Shown here in pieces: positions 18,650-29,861 of a stretch of DNA of 64,000 bases (position 1 is its first letter; every line of letters begins with the position of its first letter). Origin of the DNA: Massilia sp. CF038 (GTDB lineage: Bacteria > Pseudomonadota > Gammaproteobacteria > Burkholderiales > Burkholderiaceae_D); NCBI RefSeq assembly GCF_900129765.1, contig NZ_FQWU01000003.1, forward strand, positions 186,001-250,000, given 5' to 3'. A model generated the notes under the pieces. That model had not been told where the DNA came from. It did not search any database and saw only the letters and a list, made by a program, of their open reading frames with translations. The translations under genes were made by a program, and so were the position numbers.

Positions 18650-18746
18650 CATCGCCCTCGCGAAGGTGCTGGCGCATGCGCCAGCCCCATACCATGTTAC
18701 CGAATTCGGACAAGTGGTATGGCCCCCCGCCTTCGCGAGGGCGATG
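18650..18746. repeat. Modular palindrome, copy A (97 bp, long form)
   Basis: The 17-bp outer arms (18650-18666 and 18730-18746) are perfect inverted copies. The core is CCGAATTCGG (18700-18709), and a second 8-bp stem CCATACCA/TGGTATGG (18687-18694, 18715-18722) sits inside. The left inner arm is 33 nt and carries CTGGCGCATGCGCCAG; the right inner arm is 20 nt. It lies between two converging genes. It matches copy B in mirror orientation and copies C and D in arms and core. Confidence 0.93.
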
Positions 18747-18784
18747 TGCTGGTGGCAGTCAGTCTGCCGCACCAGTTCATGCTG

Positions 18785-19318
18785 TCACAAAGGTCCGCGG
18801 ATCAGTGACACGTGCAAAAATTCCCTCTTCCCTTTGCGTCCGGCGCTATCGAGCTGGACTCGCGCCTGCAGGAATTCGACACCATCGCCCTCAACGGCAA
18901 CCGATTCGCCATAGGGCACATTGCGCTGCCCGGCCGCATCAAGCGTGTGGGCAGCCAGCGCCAGATCGAACCCGCTACGGTCAGCGAGTCGGTGCAGGCG
19001 CCGCAACAGCTGCGCCGCCTTCGCATATGCCGCAGACGGCGTAACCACGCCGGAGAAAAGATGAATTCCGCGAATGCGCAATTCGGTGACCACATACTCG
19101 CATCCGCCATGCCGGATATGGACCGTTTCACCGTTTGCAAGCGTCAGATTCTCGTCGGCTTCTTGCCCGGAGCGCGCGACAAAACGATGTTTCAGCACGC
19201 CCGCTTGCGCACTGCTAAAAGCAGGCTCGGGTTCGGCGCGCACGCAATCGCCGGCGCTGGCGCTTGGCGCGAGCGTGAGACCGCAGAAAAGCAGCAGAAC
19301 AAATAAATGTGATTTCAT
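18785..19318 (-). CDS. Hypothetical exported protein between two palindromes
   Basis: This 177-residue protein begins MKSHLFVLLLFCGLTLAPSA, a clear signal peptide with cleavage likely after SASA, so it is exported. The mature part has a few Cys residues and no family I recognise. The ATG at 19318 was preferred over an upstream start because it begins exactly at the signal peptide. Mirror-image 97-bp palindromes lie 38 bp after its stop and 91 bp before its start, isolating it from neighbouring genes. Function unknown. Confidence 0.6.
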   Translation of the reverse strand: MKSHLFVLLLFCGLTLAPSASAGDCVRAEPEPAFSSAQAGVLKHRFVARSGQEADENLTLANGETVHIRHGGCEYVVTELRIRGIHLFSGVVTPSAAYAKAAQLLRRLHRLADRSGFDLALAAHTLDAAGQRNVPYGESVAVEGDGVEFLQARVQLDSAGRKGKREFLHVSLIRGPL

Positions 19319-19409
19319 CAGGGCAGAATACAACATCGCCGTGCTGACGAGGATGACTGACTGACAGCCAGGGCTGCGAGGTGTTAAATAAACCCGCGTC
19401 GCAAAACAA

Positions 19410-19506
19410 CATCGCCCTCGCGCAGGCGGGGGACCATGCTATGTTCCCGAATTCGGAGAAGTGGTATGGGGCTGGCGCATGTGCCAGCACCTTCGCGAGG
19501 GCGATG
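19410..19506. repeat. Modular palindrome, copy B (97 bp, inverted relative to A)
   Basis: Outer arms are 19410-19426 and 19490-19506, with one mismatch between them. The core CCGAATTCGG is at 19447-19456. Here the left inner arm is the short 20-nt form and the right inner arm the 33-nt form with CTGGCGCATGTGCCAG, so the element is copy A reversed. Both copies share the preceding GCAAAACAAC or a close variant. It ends 10 bp from the stop codon of the microprotein downstream of fadH. Confidence 0.93.
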
Positions 19507-19516
19507 TGTTTGATGA

Positions 19517-19626
19517 TCAAGGTTGAACGACTTGCGAAGCGCCATCCCGGCATGGGTCGCTTTTCAAGTAAAGGCCCCAGGCGATGGCGCAGAAAACCAG
19601 CACGCAAACTGCGCCCACCCATCGCA

Positions 19627-19627
<1 letters not shown>
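19517..19627 (-). CDS. Candidate 36-residue membrane microprotein coupled to fadH
   Basis: The fadH stop codon overlaps an ATG in the arrangement TGATG, opening a 36-codon frame that ends just before palindrome B. The peptide starts MRWVGAVCVLVFCAIAWGLY, one hydrophobic helix, followed by a short polar tail with a Cys (KSDPCRDGAS). The stop-start overlap favours translation by reinitiation after fadH. No family was recognised. The helix-like composition and the overlap are seen directly; that it is a real protein is inferred. Confidence 0.45.
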
Positions 19628-21690
<2,063 letters not shown>

Positions 21691-21829
21691 TTAAAGCCTA
21701 GTTCTGTAGATGCCGGGTTCTAATTTTGCCGATTGTCATTTTTCGGCACGCGCGTGTCACATTCCTTTTTTATGCCCGATGAGCGTGCTGCGCTTGTCAG
21801 CATGCGGGCTTTACCGTAGGCTCGGACAC

Positions 21830-22387
21830 ATGATTGCACGCATTCTCCTCTGCTCGGCACTTGTGTTTACGCTACCGGCGCTGGCGGACGAGCCGCGCGC
21901 GGACGTGGCCGTCAAGCGCGTCGACCTGGAAGGCGAGCAGGTATTCGATGTGACAGCGCACGGCACGGTCAAGGCTTCACCGGCGGCCGTTTGGAAGATT
22001 TTGACCGATTACGAGCGCATGCCCGAATTTGTGCCCGATCTGGAGCGGACCAAGGTCCTGTCGCGGGCGGGCAACCGGGCCACGGTGGAGCAGTTCGGGC
22101 GCGCACGCTTTCTGTTTTTCAGCCGCGAGATCCATCTGGTGGTGCAGGTGCTGGAAGAACCATCGAACGCAATCGACATCCATCTTGTCACGGGCGACAT
22201 GAAAGTCTATCGCTGCCGCTGGGAGATCACGCCGGTGCCGGAAACGGGCGGCACCCGCATTTCTTACGCAGGCAAGATGGTGCCGAAGTTTTACGTGCCC
22301 GGCATGCTGGGATCAAACATCGTCCGGCGCGACATCGAACGCATGATGGACGCCGTGCTGGAACGGCTGGACCGTCCCGACGAATAA
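21830..22387 (+). CDS. Exported SRPBCC/START-like protein
   Basis: This 185-residue protein has a signal peptide (MIARILLCSALVFTLPALA) and a START-like helix-grip domain of the polyketide-cyclase/coenzyme Q-binding type: FDVTAHGTVKASPAAVWKILTDYERMPEFVPDL at the front and GSNIVRRDIERMMDAVLERL as the C-terminal helix. Such folds bind hydrophobic ligands; a periplasmic lipid-related role is possible but not shown. The ATG at 21830 was chosen over upstream starts because it begins the signal peptide. It ends 2 bp from the convergent stop of the next gene. Confidence 0.8.
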   Translation: MIARILLCSALVFTLPALADEPRADVAVKRVDLEGEQVFDVTAHGTVKASPAAVWKILTDYERMPEFVPDLERTKVLSRAGNRATVEQFGRARFLFFSREIHLVVQVLEEPSNAIDIHLVTGDMKVYRCRWEITPVPETGGTRISYAGKMVPKFYVPGMLGSNIVRRDIERMMDAVLERLDRPDE

Positions 22388-22389
22388 AC

Positions 22390-22842
22390 TTATACCGTGT
22401 AGCTGGCGCTGTCGCGCAGCTCGGCGAAGTTTTCCAGGCTGCCGATCTTGATGGTTACCGGATTGAGGCTCAGCTGCGGCGCCATCGCGCGCCAGGCGAA
22501 CTGCCACTCATGCTCATTGGCTTCCGCGCTTGACTTGGTAAAGGCCGCCCCCAGTGCGGCGCGCACGCCATACTCCACTGCCCCATCGATGCCCGCCCAG
22601 CTGGGCAGGGTGCGCTGCACTGCGCGGTGCAGGCGTTCGCCGAATTCTTCGGTGTTGTGAATGACCAGGCAGCAGTCGGCCGAGTGGACCTCGAACAGCT
22701 CTTTGTCCCACACCTGGGAGAACGACAGGGTCAGGCAGTTGTTGGCCGGGACCAGGCGAAACTGGCCGGCGCTGAGCGACAGTTCGAGTTCAGCGCGTGG
22801 CGCGTAGCGGTGCAGCGTGGGTGGGCGTTTGTAGTCGTGCAT
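22390..22842 (-). CDS. Hypothetical cytoplasmic protein
   Basis: This 150-residue protein has no signal peptide or membrane segment and no family I recognise. It is mixed alpha/beta, with a central WDKELFEVHSADCCLVIHN segment. Its start lies 18 bp after the stop of the DUF2721 gene on the same strand, so the two are probably co-transcribed. Function unknown. Confidence 0.65.
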   Translation of the reverse strand: MHDYKRPPTLHRYAPRAELELSLSAGQFRLVPANNCLTLSFSQVWDKELFEVHSADCCLVIHNTEEFGERLHRAVQRTLPSWAGIDGAVEYGVRAALGAAFTKSSAEANEHEWQFAWRAMAPQLSLNPVTIKIGSLENFAELRDSASYTV

Positions 22843-22860
22843 GAGGTACTCGATCTTGAA

Positions 22861-23304
22861 TTAGTTTGTGACAGGGCGCTTGTGACGGCGCGCGCGCACG
22901 GCTTTGGACGCGACAAAAATCTCGCGCAGCAGGTAGACGAAGCTGCCGGTCAGGGTGATCATGGCCACCACGAACAGGCCGGCAATATACCGGTCCAGCG
23001 GCAAATTGGTGGTATCGCCCAGGAACAGCAACGCAATCACGATGCAGATCGCCAGGCCGCAGGCGGTACTGAGCGCGATGGCAAAATTGATCAGGTGCCA
23101 GCGCGCGTACAGCTGGTCCGCCTCGTCCATATAGGGTTCGTGATAGGCGATGTCGAGCCGGTCTTCCAGCACGCGGGTACGGTCGATGATGCGCGCCAGG
23201 CGGTTGGTCAGCACCATGAGCATGGTGCCCACGCCTGTCAGCAGGAACACGGGGGCGATCGCCAGCTGGATCACATGGCCAATGTCGCTGATCTGGATAT
23301 TCAT
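22861..23304 (-). CDS. DUF2721 membrane protein
   Basis: This 147-residue protein has three membrane helices (about residues 8-30, 70-93 and 103-125). The first helix leads into TNRLARIIDRTRVLEDRL, the signature of the DUF2721 family. The function of the family is not known. It is the first gene of a likely two-gene operon with the hypothetical protein 18 bp downstream. Confidence 0.85.
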   Translation of the reverse strand: MNIQISDIGHVIQLAIAPVFLLTGVGTMLMVLTNRLARIIDRTRVLEDRLDIAYHEPYMDEADQLYARWHLINFAIALSTACGLAICIVIALLFLGDTTNLPLDRYIAGLFVVAMITLTGSFVYLLREIFVASKAVRARRHKRPVTN

Positions 23305-23390
23305 GGCTTGCAGTTATTAGGTGGCTTCGTCAGGCGCTAGTGTAGCAGCCCGACCGGGAAACAGCGCCAAACTGGCGCCGGCGCCGACCC

Positions 23391-24347
23391 TTACTCGAAG
23401 CGGCGCAGGCGCTTGAACTGCTCGGTCGCGGCCACCAGCGCGCGCGCGATCCCGGCTTCCAGTGCTCCGTGTCCTGCATCGGGAATCATTTTCAGCGTCG
23501 AGCCGGGCCAGGCCTGGTGCAGGCGGTGGGCCGACAGCGGCGGGCAAATGACATCGTAACGTCCCTGCACAATGACCGCCGGCAGATGGGCGATGGTGGA
23601 CACATTCTCGAGCAGCTGGTTATCGCTGAAAAAACCCAGGTTGGCCATGTAATGCGACTCAAGCCGGCCCACGCCCAGGTCCAGCGTGTCGTTCGGCGCT
23701 TCCTCCGGTTGCGGCATCAGGAACACACGCCGGCCTTCGAAACGGCTCCAGGCGCGCGCGGCAGGCCAATACACATTCGGGTCGTCCGACAGCATGCGCG
23801 TGGTGTAGGCCTTGAGCAGGTCGCCCCGTTCGGCTTCGGGAATGGGCGCGGCAAACGCTTCGTACAGCTCCGGGTAGAACCATTGAATGCCGTTGATGAA
23901 CCAGTCGATTTCGGCCTTGGTACACAGAAAAATACCGCGCAGGACAAAGCCGAGGCAGCGCTCCGGGTGGGCCTGTCCGTAGGCCAGCGCCAGCGTGGAA
24001 CCCCAGGAGCCGCCAAACACCAGCCACTGCTTGATGCCGAAGCGTTCACGCAGTTTTTCAATGTCTGATACCAGCAGCTGGGTGGTGTTGTTACGCCATT
24101 CGCCCAGCGGGGTCGACTTGCCGGCGCCGCGCTGATCGAACAGGATGATGCGGTAGTATGCCGGGTCGAAGAAGCGCCGGTGCTGGGGCGACAGGCCTGC
24201 CCCTGGTCCGCCGTGCAAGAACACCACCGGCACGCCATCCGGGTTGCCGACCTCTTCCCAGTAAATGGTATGCATCTGGTCGACTTCGAGCTTGCCGCTG
24301 CGGATAGGCGCAATCGGTGGAAACAGGGCGGTCGGGGTCGATGGCAT
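23391..24347 (-). CDS. pip: Prolyl iminopeptidase (S33)
   Basis: This 318-residue alpha/beta-hydrolase releases N-terminal proline from peptides. It has the oxyanion motif HGGPGAG (45-51), the nucleophile elbow GGSWGS with Ser114, the Asp in GRYDVICPP and the His in DAGHGALE. DQRGAGKSTP (71-80) is the family signature. Length and motif spacing match bacterial Pip enzymes. No signal peptide, so it is cytoplasmic. Confidence 0.95.
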   Translation of the reverse strand: MPSTPTALFPPIAPIRSGKLEVDQMHTIYWEEVGNPDGVPVVFLHGGPGAGLSPQHRRFFDPAYYRIILFDQRGAGKSTPLGEWRNNTTQLLVSDIEKLRERFGIKQWLVFGGSWGSTLALAYGQAHPERCLGFVLRGIFLCTKAEIDWFINGIQWFYPELYEAFAAPIPEAERGDLLKAYTTRMLSDDPNVYWPAARAWSRFEGRRVFLMPQPEEAPNDTLDLGVGRLESHYMANLGFFSDNQLLENVSTIAHLPAVIVQGRYDVICPPLSAHRLHQAWPGSTLKMIPDAGHGALEAGIARALVAATEQFKRLRRFE

Positions 24348-24386
24348 GGTAGTTCTCTTGGTGGCGGAAGCGACGATTGTAGCGTA

Positions 24387-25691
24387 CTAGAAGAAGGTGT
24401 TCACGGCGTAGCGTACGCCGTAGTCATCGTCAACGGCCAACAGCAGCGGCCACTTGTCGAAGGTGGTGCACGGGTGCGAAATGCCGCAGCCAACCAGGTC
24501 GCCAACCGCCAGGGGATCGTCTTCAGACAGGCGCAGATACGCGTGCTGATCGTTCATCTTGATGATGCTGGCACCTTGCGCCAGCTGGCGTGGCTGGCCG
24601 GGCCCGGGACGGTGGGCCAGCAAGGGCGTCGGCAAATCCACGTCGTAGGATGCGTCGCGCTTGCCCATGGTAAGGATGGCCAGTGTCGGCTCCGGGCGCG
24701 ACTGCACCATGCTCCACACTTCCAGTGCCGGGCGCAGGCCGTCGGCCAGCGATTCGCGCGTATTGAGTTCTTCCAGGTGGCGGTGGTAAAGACCATGGTC
24801 GCTGGTCAGATAGCAGCCGCTGCGCAGAATGGGCAGGATCGGCCGGCTGATCGCTGCAAGATCCTGGAAAGCCCGCGCCACCAGGTCGAAGTACGACGAC
24901 CCGCCGGCCGACAGCAGAATCTGCGCGCCGCCAAACAAGCCTTCGGCATCGCACTGGCGCACCAGCGCCACCAGCTGCGCCAGATAGGCGTCGACCGCTT
25001 GCACGTCAGCCGCGCGGTCGTGCGTGACCAGCAAACCCTCGTAGCCTTCGATGCCGGCCAACTGCAGACCGGGTGCAGCCGCAATGGCACGTGCGATCGT
25101 CAGCGCTTCTTCTGCCGTGCGGCAGCCGGCGCGCCTGCCGGCAATGCCCAGCTCCACCAGCAGCGGCAAAGGCCGCGCCAACGCGTGCGCCGAAACCGCG
25201 CGCGACAGGCGGTCCACACCGTCGACCGAATCGGCCAGCGCATAGAAATCGAAATCGGGATCGTCGTGCATCAGCGCCAGCACACTGGCGATATCCGCGC
25301 GCGCCACCAGCTGGTTGGCCAGCAGCACGCGGCGCACGCCGAAGCGATGCGCCACCTGCACTTGCGGCGCGGTCGCCAGCGTCATGCCCCAGGCCCCGTT
25401 GGCCAGTTGGGCGCCGAACAGTTGCGGGCACATGGTGGTTTTGCCGTGTGGCGCCAGCACGGCGCCGTGGCGTTCACAAAAGTCGCGCATCCAGTCCAGG
25501 TTGTGGCGTAGTGCCGCTGTCTTGAGCACCGCGACCGGGAAACTGGTGTCGGCCTGCAGCACATTCCAGCCCTGGACGCCGATGGCCCCCTGACGCAGCG
25601 GCTCGGTAAGCGGCAATCCTTTTACGCCAGGATGCAGCAATTGTTCGTCGAGGCTGGCCAGGGACAGGCCGCCTTTGGGTAGAGTGAACAT
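24387..25691 (-). CDS. D-serine deaminase-like PLP enzyme (DSD/alanine-racemase fold)
   Basis: This 434-residue protein has the alanine-racemase-type TIM barrel with Lys84 in LAPHGKTTMCP as the PLP-binding residue, and a C-terminal domain containing SHPCTTFDKWPLL, where the His and Cys match the zinc ligands of DSD-type D-serine dehydratases. It probably eliminates water or amine from a D-hydroxy-amino acid or acts as a related aldolase; the substrate is not certain. The ATG at 25691 was chosen because the upstream extension is unlike the family. It starts 10 bp after the stop of an AAA ATPase gene, so the two are very likely translated from one mRNA. Confidence 0.85.
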   Translation of the reverse strand: MFTLPKGGLSLASLDEQLLHPGVKGLPLTEPLRQGAIGVQGWNVLQADTSFPVAVLKTAALRHNLDWMRDFCERHGAVLAPHGKTTMCPQLFGAQLANGAWGMTLATAPQVQVAHRFGVRRVLLANQLVARADIASVLALMHDDPDFDFYALADSVDGVDRLSRAVSAHALARPLPLLVELGIAGRRAGCRTAEEALTIARAIAAAPGLQLAGIEGYEGLLVTHDRAADVQAVDAYLAQLVALVRQCDAEGLFGGAQILLSAGGSSYFDLVARAFQDLAAISRPILPILRSGCYLTSDHGLYHRHLEELNTRESLADGLRPALEVWSMVQSRPEPTLAILTMGKRDASYDVDLPTPLLAHRPGPGQPRQLAQGASIIKMNDQHAYLRLSEDDPLAVGDLVGCGISHPCTTFDKWPLLLAVDDDYGVRYAVNTFF

Positions 25692-25701
25692 GGCGGTCTC
25701 G

Positions 25702-26418
25702 CTATTCTTCGTCAGCGAGCAGTTGCTCAAGCCGACGTTGGTGGTTGTTCAAAAAATCGCGGGTGATGGCGTAATGTTCTGTATCTTCGTAAGCCACTTC
25801 AGTGATCCCGGTGCCGTCAAACTGCAGGATTTTCGCGTTGGGGTACGAGAGCAGGATCGGCGAATGGGTGGCGATGATGAACTGGCATTCCTGCTGCACC
25901 AGCTGATGGATGGCCGAAAGCGCAGCCATCTGGCGGCTGGGGGAGAGAGCCGCTTCGGGTTCATCGAGCAAATACAGTCCCCGCGGACCGAAATCGAGCA
26001 TCACATCCATGAATGCTTCGCCATGGGAGCGCAAATGCAGAGACGGCTTAGACGGCGGCCCCAACTGGTCGATGTAGGTGAACACGTTGAACAGGCTTTC
26101 TGCTCTGAGGAAGTAGGAGTAGGCTGGCTTGCGGAAGCCTCGCACGATTTTCAGATACTGGTGCAGTTGCGACACCTCTTGCTGGTCGCGGTGCACATTG
26201 CGCGATCCGCCTTCACTCGGCAGGCCCATTGCAACAGCGATCGCTTCCAGAATGGTCGATTTCCCAGCGCCATTTTCGCCAACGAAAAACGTCACATCCG
26301 CGTGGGGAACAATGGTATCCATGTAGCGCACGGCAGGAATCGTGAACGGGTAATCGTCCTCGTCAAACTGCGCGTCGGCGCGGATGGAAATTTCCCGCAC
26401 ATAGGGTTTGGCTTGCAT
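25702..26418 (-). CDS. Small AAA/ABC-like ATPase
   Basis: This 238-residue soluble ATPase has a Walker A motif FVGENGAGKST (residues 46-55), an ABC-like signature region, a Walker B motif LYLLDEPEAAL and a switch His in IATHSP, the layout of AAA_21/AAA_23-type ATPases related to SMC and RecF heads. It lacks the long coiled coil of SMC proteins and any nuclease domain. ATG at 26418 is preceded by GGAG; a TTG 21 bases upstream is an alternative. It is coupled to the deaminase-like gene downstream. The target is unknown. Confidence 0.85.
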   Translation of the reverse strand: MQAKPYVREISIRADAQFDEDDYPFTIPAVRYMDTIVPHADVTFFVGENGAGKSTILEAIAVAMGLPSEGGSRNVHRDQQEVSQLHQYLKIVRGFRKPAYSYFLRAESLFNVFTYIDQLGPPSKPSLHLRSHGEAFMDVMLDFGPRGLYLLDEPEAALSPSRQMAALSAIHQLVQQECQFIIATHSPILLSYPNAKILQFDGTGITEVAYEDTEHYAITRDFLNNHQRRLEQLLADEE

Positions 26419-26496
26419 CTCGCTGTTTGCTCCATTCAATAAAACAGGGCGGGAAAGCTCACGCTCGCCCGCCCCGCGTTTGCAGTGACGCGATGC

Positions 26497-27237
26497 TTAC
26501 GACATATGCTGCCCGCCATTGATGGCGATATTAGCACCAGTCACAAACGCAGCCTCATCCGACGACAGGTAGGCCACCAGACCCGCCACTTCTTCCGGCT
26601 TGCCCAAGCGGGCCATCGGAATTTGCGGAATGATTTTGCTGTCGAGGACGTCCTTCGGAATTTCCATGACCATCTTGGTGCCAATGTAGCCTGGCGAAAT
26701 GGTGTTGACCGTCACGCCCTTGCGCGCCACTTCCAGCGCCAGCGCCTTGGTGAAACCGTGCATGCCGGCCTTGGCAGCCGAGTAGTTGGTCTGGCCGAAA
26801 GCGCCCTTCTGGCCGTTGACCGACGAGATGTTGATGATACGGCCCCAGCCGCGGTCGACCATGCCATCGCACACTGGCTTGGTCATGTTGAACACGGAAT
26901 CGAGGTTAGTGGCCATGACGGCGTCCCAGTTCGGCTTGTCCATTTTTTTGAAGGTCATGTCGCGCGTGATGCCGGCGTTGTTGACCAGGACGTCGATGGG
27001 GCCGACTTCCTTCTCGATTTTGGCCACGCATGCCTGCGCGGAATCGTAATCGGCCACATCGCATTCGTACGCCTTGAAGTCGTAGCCGGCGTCGCGCGTG
27101 CCCGCCAGCCAGCCTTCCACTTTCTTGTTACCAGGCGAATACGTTGTGACGACCTTGTAGCCCAAAGCGGCCAGCTTGAAACATACCGCTTCACCCAAAC
27201 CGCCCATGCCGCCGGTTACCAATGCCACTCTAGCCAT
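26497..27237 (-). CDS. phaB: Acetoacetyl-CoA reductase
   Basis: This 246-residue short-chain dehydrogenase has the NADP(H) motif TGGMGGLG (8-15), NNAG (86-89) and the catalytic set Ser139, Tyr152, Lys156, matching PhaB of Cupriavidus. It reduces acetoacetyl-CoA to (R)-3-hydroxybutyryl-CoA for polyhydroxybutyrate synthesis. An AGGAG site precedes the ATG at 27237. It lies 52 bp downstream of phaA on the same strand; the polymerase phaC is not in this window. Confidence 0.95.
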   Translation of the reverse strand: MARVALVTGGMGGLGEAVCFKLAALGYKVVTTYSPGNKKVEGWLAGTRDAGYDFKAYECDVADYDSAQACVAKIEKEVGPIDVLVNNAGITRDMTFKKMDKPNWDAVMATNLDSVFNMTKPVCDGMVDRGWGRIINISSVNGQKGAFGQTNYSAAKAGMHGFTKALALEVARKGVTVNTISPGYIGTKMVMEIPKDVLDSKIIPQIPMARLGKPEEVAGLVAYLSSDEAAFVTGANIAINGGQHMS

Positions 27238-27289
27238 TTTGTCTTCTCCTGTTTTTATCTTCAGATGTCCAACTTGTTGCGGGAACGAC

Positions 27290-28468
27290 TTAATCCCGCT
27301 CGACTGCCAATGCAACTCCCATGCCACCGCCAATGCACAGACTTGCCAGGCCGCGCTTGGCGTCGCGGCGCACCATCTCGTGCAGCAGCGTGACCAGTAC
27401 GCGCGCACCGGATGCACCGATTGGGTGCCCCAGCGCAATCGCGCCGCCATTCACGTTGATTTTGCTGGTGTCCCAACCCATTTCGCGGTTGACCGCAATA
27501 GCTTGTGCCGCGAAGGCTTCGTTAATTTCCATCAGGTCCACGTCTTCGTGGGTCCAGCCGGCTTTTTTGAGGCACAGCTTGGTGGCGGACACCGGGCCCA
27601 TGCCCATGATGGTCGGGTCCAGGCCAGCCGACGAGTAGGCCTTGATGCGGGCCAGCGGCTTGAGGCCAAGTTCCTTGGCCTTGGAGGCCGACATCATGAT
27701 CACGGCGGCAGCGCCATCGTTCAGGCCGGACGCATTGCCGGCAGTGACGGTGCCTTCCTTGTTGAAGGCCGGGCGCAGCGAGGCCAGCGATTCGAGCGTG
27801 CTGCCATGCTTGGGATACTCGTCGGTATCGAACACGACCGGGCCTTTTTTGGACGGGATTTCCAACGGGATGATTTCATCCTTGAACTTGCCGGCCTTTT
27901 GCGCGGCCTCGGCCTTGAGCTGCGACTGCAGCGCGAATTCGTCTTGCGCAGCGCGCGAGACGTCAAATTTCTTGGCGACGTTTTCGGCGGTAATGCCCAT
28001 GTGGTACTGGTTATAGACGTCCCACAGGCCATCAACGATCATGGTGTCGGTCAGTTTGGCGTCGCCCATGCGGAAGCCGTCGCGCGAACCATTGAGCACG
28101 TGCGGCGCGGCGCTCATGTTTTCCTGGCCGCCCGCGATGATGATGTCGGCGTCGCCGCACTTGATGGCTTGCGCCGCCAGGTGGGTGGCCTTCAGGCCGG
28201 AACCGCAGACCTTGCCCACGGTGAAAGCAGGCACCATGTCGGGCAGACCGGCCTTGATGACGGCCTGGCGTGCCGGACCCTGGCCAACGCCGGCGGTGAG
28301 CACCTGACCCATGATGACTTCGTTGATGCTGGCCGGATCGAGACCGATCTGTGCGACCAGGTGTTTGATGACGTGCGCGCCCAGTTCGGCGGCGGGAATT
28401 TTCGCGAGCGTACCGCCAAATTTGCCTACTGCGGTACGGCCAGCGGCCACGATTACGACGTCTTCCAT
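27290..28468 (-). CDS. phaA: Acetyl-CoA acetyltransferase (beta-ketothiolase)
   Basis: This 392-residue thiolase joins two acetyl-CoA into acetoacetyl-CoA, the first step of polyhydroxybutyrate synthesis. The nucleophile is Cys88 (KVCGSGLKA); His348 (GHPIGAS) and Cys378 (CIGGGMG) complete the active site. GGAG precedes the ATG at 28468. It is the first gene of the phaA-phaB operon. Confidence 0.95.
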   Translation of the reverse strand: MEDVVIVAAGRTAVGKFGGTLAKIPAAELGAHVIKHLVAQIGLDPASINEVIMGQVLTAGVGQGPARQAVIKAGLPDMVPAFTVGKVCGSGLKATHLAAQAIKCGDADIIIAGGQENMSAAPHVLNGSRDGFRMGDAKLTDTMIVDGLWDVYNQYHMGITAENVAKKFDVSRAAQDEFALQSQLKAEAAQKAGKFKDEIIPLEIPSKKGPVVFDTDEYPKHGSTLESLASLRPAFNKEGTVTAGNASGLNDGAAAVIMMSASKAKELGLKPLARIKAYSSAGLDPTIMGMGPVSATKLCLKKAGWTHEDVDLMEINEAFAAQAIAVNREMGWDTSKINVNGGAIALGHPIGASGARVLVTLLHEMVRRDAKRGLASLCIGGGMGVALAVERD

Positions 28469-28843
28469 GTGATTCTCCGATATCTGGCGCAATGGCCAGT
28501 GGTTTTAAGTGTGCCGCCGAAGCCGTGAACGCGCTTGCGGAGGCGGTTACAGAGTCAGGTCAGGCCGGCTGCGCGGCCCCGCTGCAGCCCGGGTTAGCCG
28601 GTTGCAGCAAAGCTAGCTGTGCGTCTGGACCGGGTGGCGGCCGTGACGCAAGCGAACAAGTGGAAACTTCAGCGGTTGAAAACATGGATCCCTTCATCGG
28701 ATGATCAGGCTTTGACACCTGTTCGGCGACAAAGTCCGCTATCTTAGTTTTCAGCCCGTCGCTCATGTTTGAGCAAAATCAATCTTATCAGCTTATTCAG
28801 GGCAAAGACCCTGCACGCTAGTCGATTTTTCCCAGCAATTAAT
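28469..28843. other. Intergenic spacer upstream of phaA
   Basis: This 375-bp spacer separates the phaA start from the metR stop. On the minus strand it holds a 68-codon frame (28560-28766) whose first half looks protein-like but which lacks a ribosome-binding site and ends in a GC-driven Pro/Ala-rich stretch. The phaA promoter should be here, but no clear hexamers were found. Confidence 0.5.
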
Positions 28844-29752
28844 TCATGTCAGCAACTTGATGCCGTCGAGCGTGCGTGCGCATTGCTCGCGGATCACGCT
28901 GACAAAATCGGCCACGTAGGCTTTGTCGGCCAGCGCCGAGGGCACCGAGACAAAGGCGTCACTCCACAGGCCATTGATGCCGACTGGCTTGGCCAGTACG
29001 TAGTCGTAGTCGACGTAATTTTTAATGGCCCAGTTAGGCAATGCGGCCACCCCGCGCCGGCTGGCCACCAGCTGCAGGATCGCGACCGTGAGTTCGGCCG
29101 TGCGGCGCTCGAACTGCACACCAGCCGGGGCCAGCACTTCACGGATCAGGTCGATACGTTCGGTGGGGACCGGGTAGGTGATCAGGGTTTCGCCTTCGAA
29201 ATCGACCGCTTCCAGGCGGCGCAGCGTGCTCAGGCGATGCTTCTGCGCCATGACCACCAGGATTTCGAAGCGGAACAAGGGGAACACGGTGAAATCGGGC
29301 CCGCAGGCCGAACCGATTACCAGATCGGCCTGGCCGGAGCGCAGCAGCTCCACCGGGTCGCTGTGAAAGCCGGATACCAGATCGATCTCGACTTCCGGCC
29401 AGCGGTGGCGGAATTCATCCATGACCGGCATGAGCCAGTCGAAGCAGGTGTGACATTCCAGCGCAACGCGCAGCTGCCCATGGTCGCCCTGCGACAGGCG
29501 CGCCACGTCGCGCTCGGCTTGTTCGACGGCAGGCAACACCGTGTCGGCCAATGCCAGCAGGCGCGCGCCCGTGGCCGTGAAGGCAATCGGCATGGACTTT
29601 CGTTCAAACAAAGGACCGCCGTAGCGGTCTTCCATCAGCTTGATCTGATGAGACAGCGCCGACTGCGTGAGGTTCAGCAGCTGTGCGGCGCGCACCAGAC
29701 TGCCGGAGGAATGCAATGCGCTCAGGGTACGGAGATGGCGTAGCTCTAGCAT
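28844..29752 (-). CDS. metR: LysR-type regulator of methionine genes
   Basis: This 302-residue LysR-family regulator has an N-terminal winged helix ([39 protein letters not shown]) and a periplasmic-binding-like effector domain; in MetR the co-effector is homocysteine. It is divergent from metE, and a perfect MetR box lies 13 bp before its own start codon, as expected for autoregulation. ATG at 29752 was chosen over a TTG two codons upstream. Confidence 0.92.
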   Translation of the reverse strand: MLELRHLRTLSALHSSGSLVRAAQLLNLTQSALSHQIKLMEDRYGGPLFERKSMPIAFTATGARLLALADTVLPAVEQAERDVARLSQGDHGQLRVALECHTCFDWLMPVMDEFRHRWPEVEIDLVSGFHSDPVELLRSGQADLVIGSACGPDFTVFPLFRFEILVVMAQKHRLSTLRRLEAVDFEGETLITYPVPTERIDLIREVLAPAGVQFERRTAELTVAILQLVASRRGVAALPNWAIKNYVDYDYVLAKPVGINGLWSDAFVSVPSALADKAYVADFVSVIREQCARTLDGIKLLT

Positions 29753-29764
29753 AGTCAATGTATA

Positions 29765-29777
29765 TGAATTTTATTCA
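29765..29777. promoter_or_regulatory. MetR binding site
   Basis: TGAATTTTATTCA is an exact match to the MetR consensus TGAA-N5-TTCA. It sits between metR and metE, just upstream of a possible metE -35 element. Confidence 0.8.
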
Positions 29778-29782
29778 CGCTA

Positions 29783-29812
29783 TTGCGCAAAAGGTTTCGT
29801 TTTGATTATACG
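29783..29812 (+). promoter_or_regulatory. Candidate metE promoter
   Basis: TTGCGC (29783-29788) and TATACG (29807-29812) are 18 bp apart and lie directly downstream of the MetR box. The weak hexamers fit an activator-dependent promoter. Confidence 0.35.
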
Positions 29813-29861
29813 ACGGTTTGCAGCAAACTTTACATATTGTTCATTACTACCTTATGACACC

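Noticed and set aside
18700-18709. GAATTC in each palindrome as a sign of a restriction-modification locus
   Set aside because: No methyltransferase or endonuclease gene is present; the site is explained by the self-complementary core.
23364-23378. Hairpin GCGCCA/TGGCGC between the DUF2721 and pip genes
   Set aside because: Short stem, no T tract, and position upstream of neither start in a meaningful way.
28560-28766. 68-codon minus-strand frame upstream of phaA
   Set aside because: Its first half looks protein-like, but there is no ribosome-binding site and the second half is a GC-driven Pro/Ala-rich stretch.
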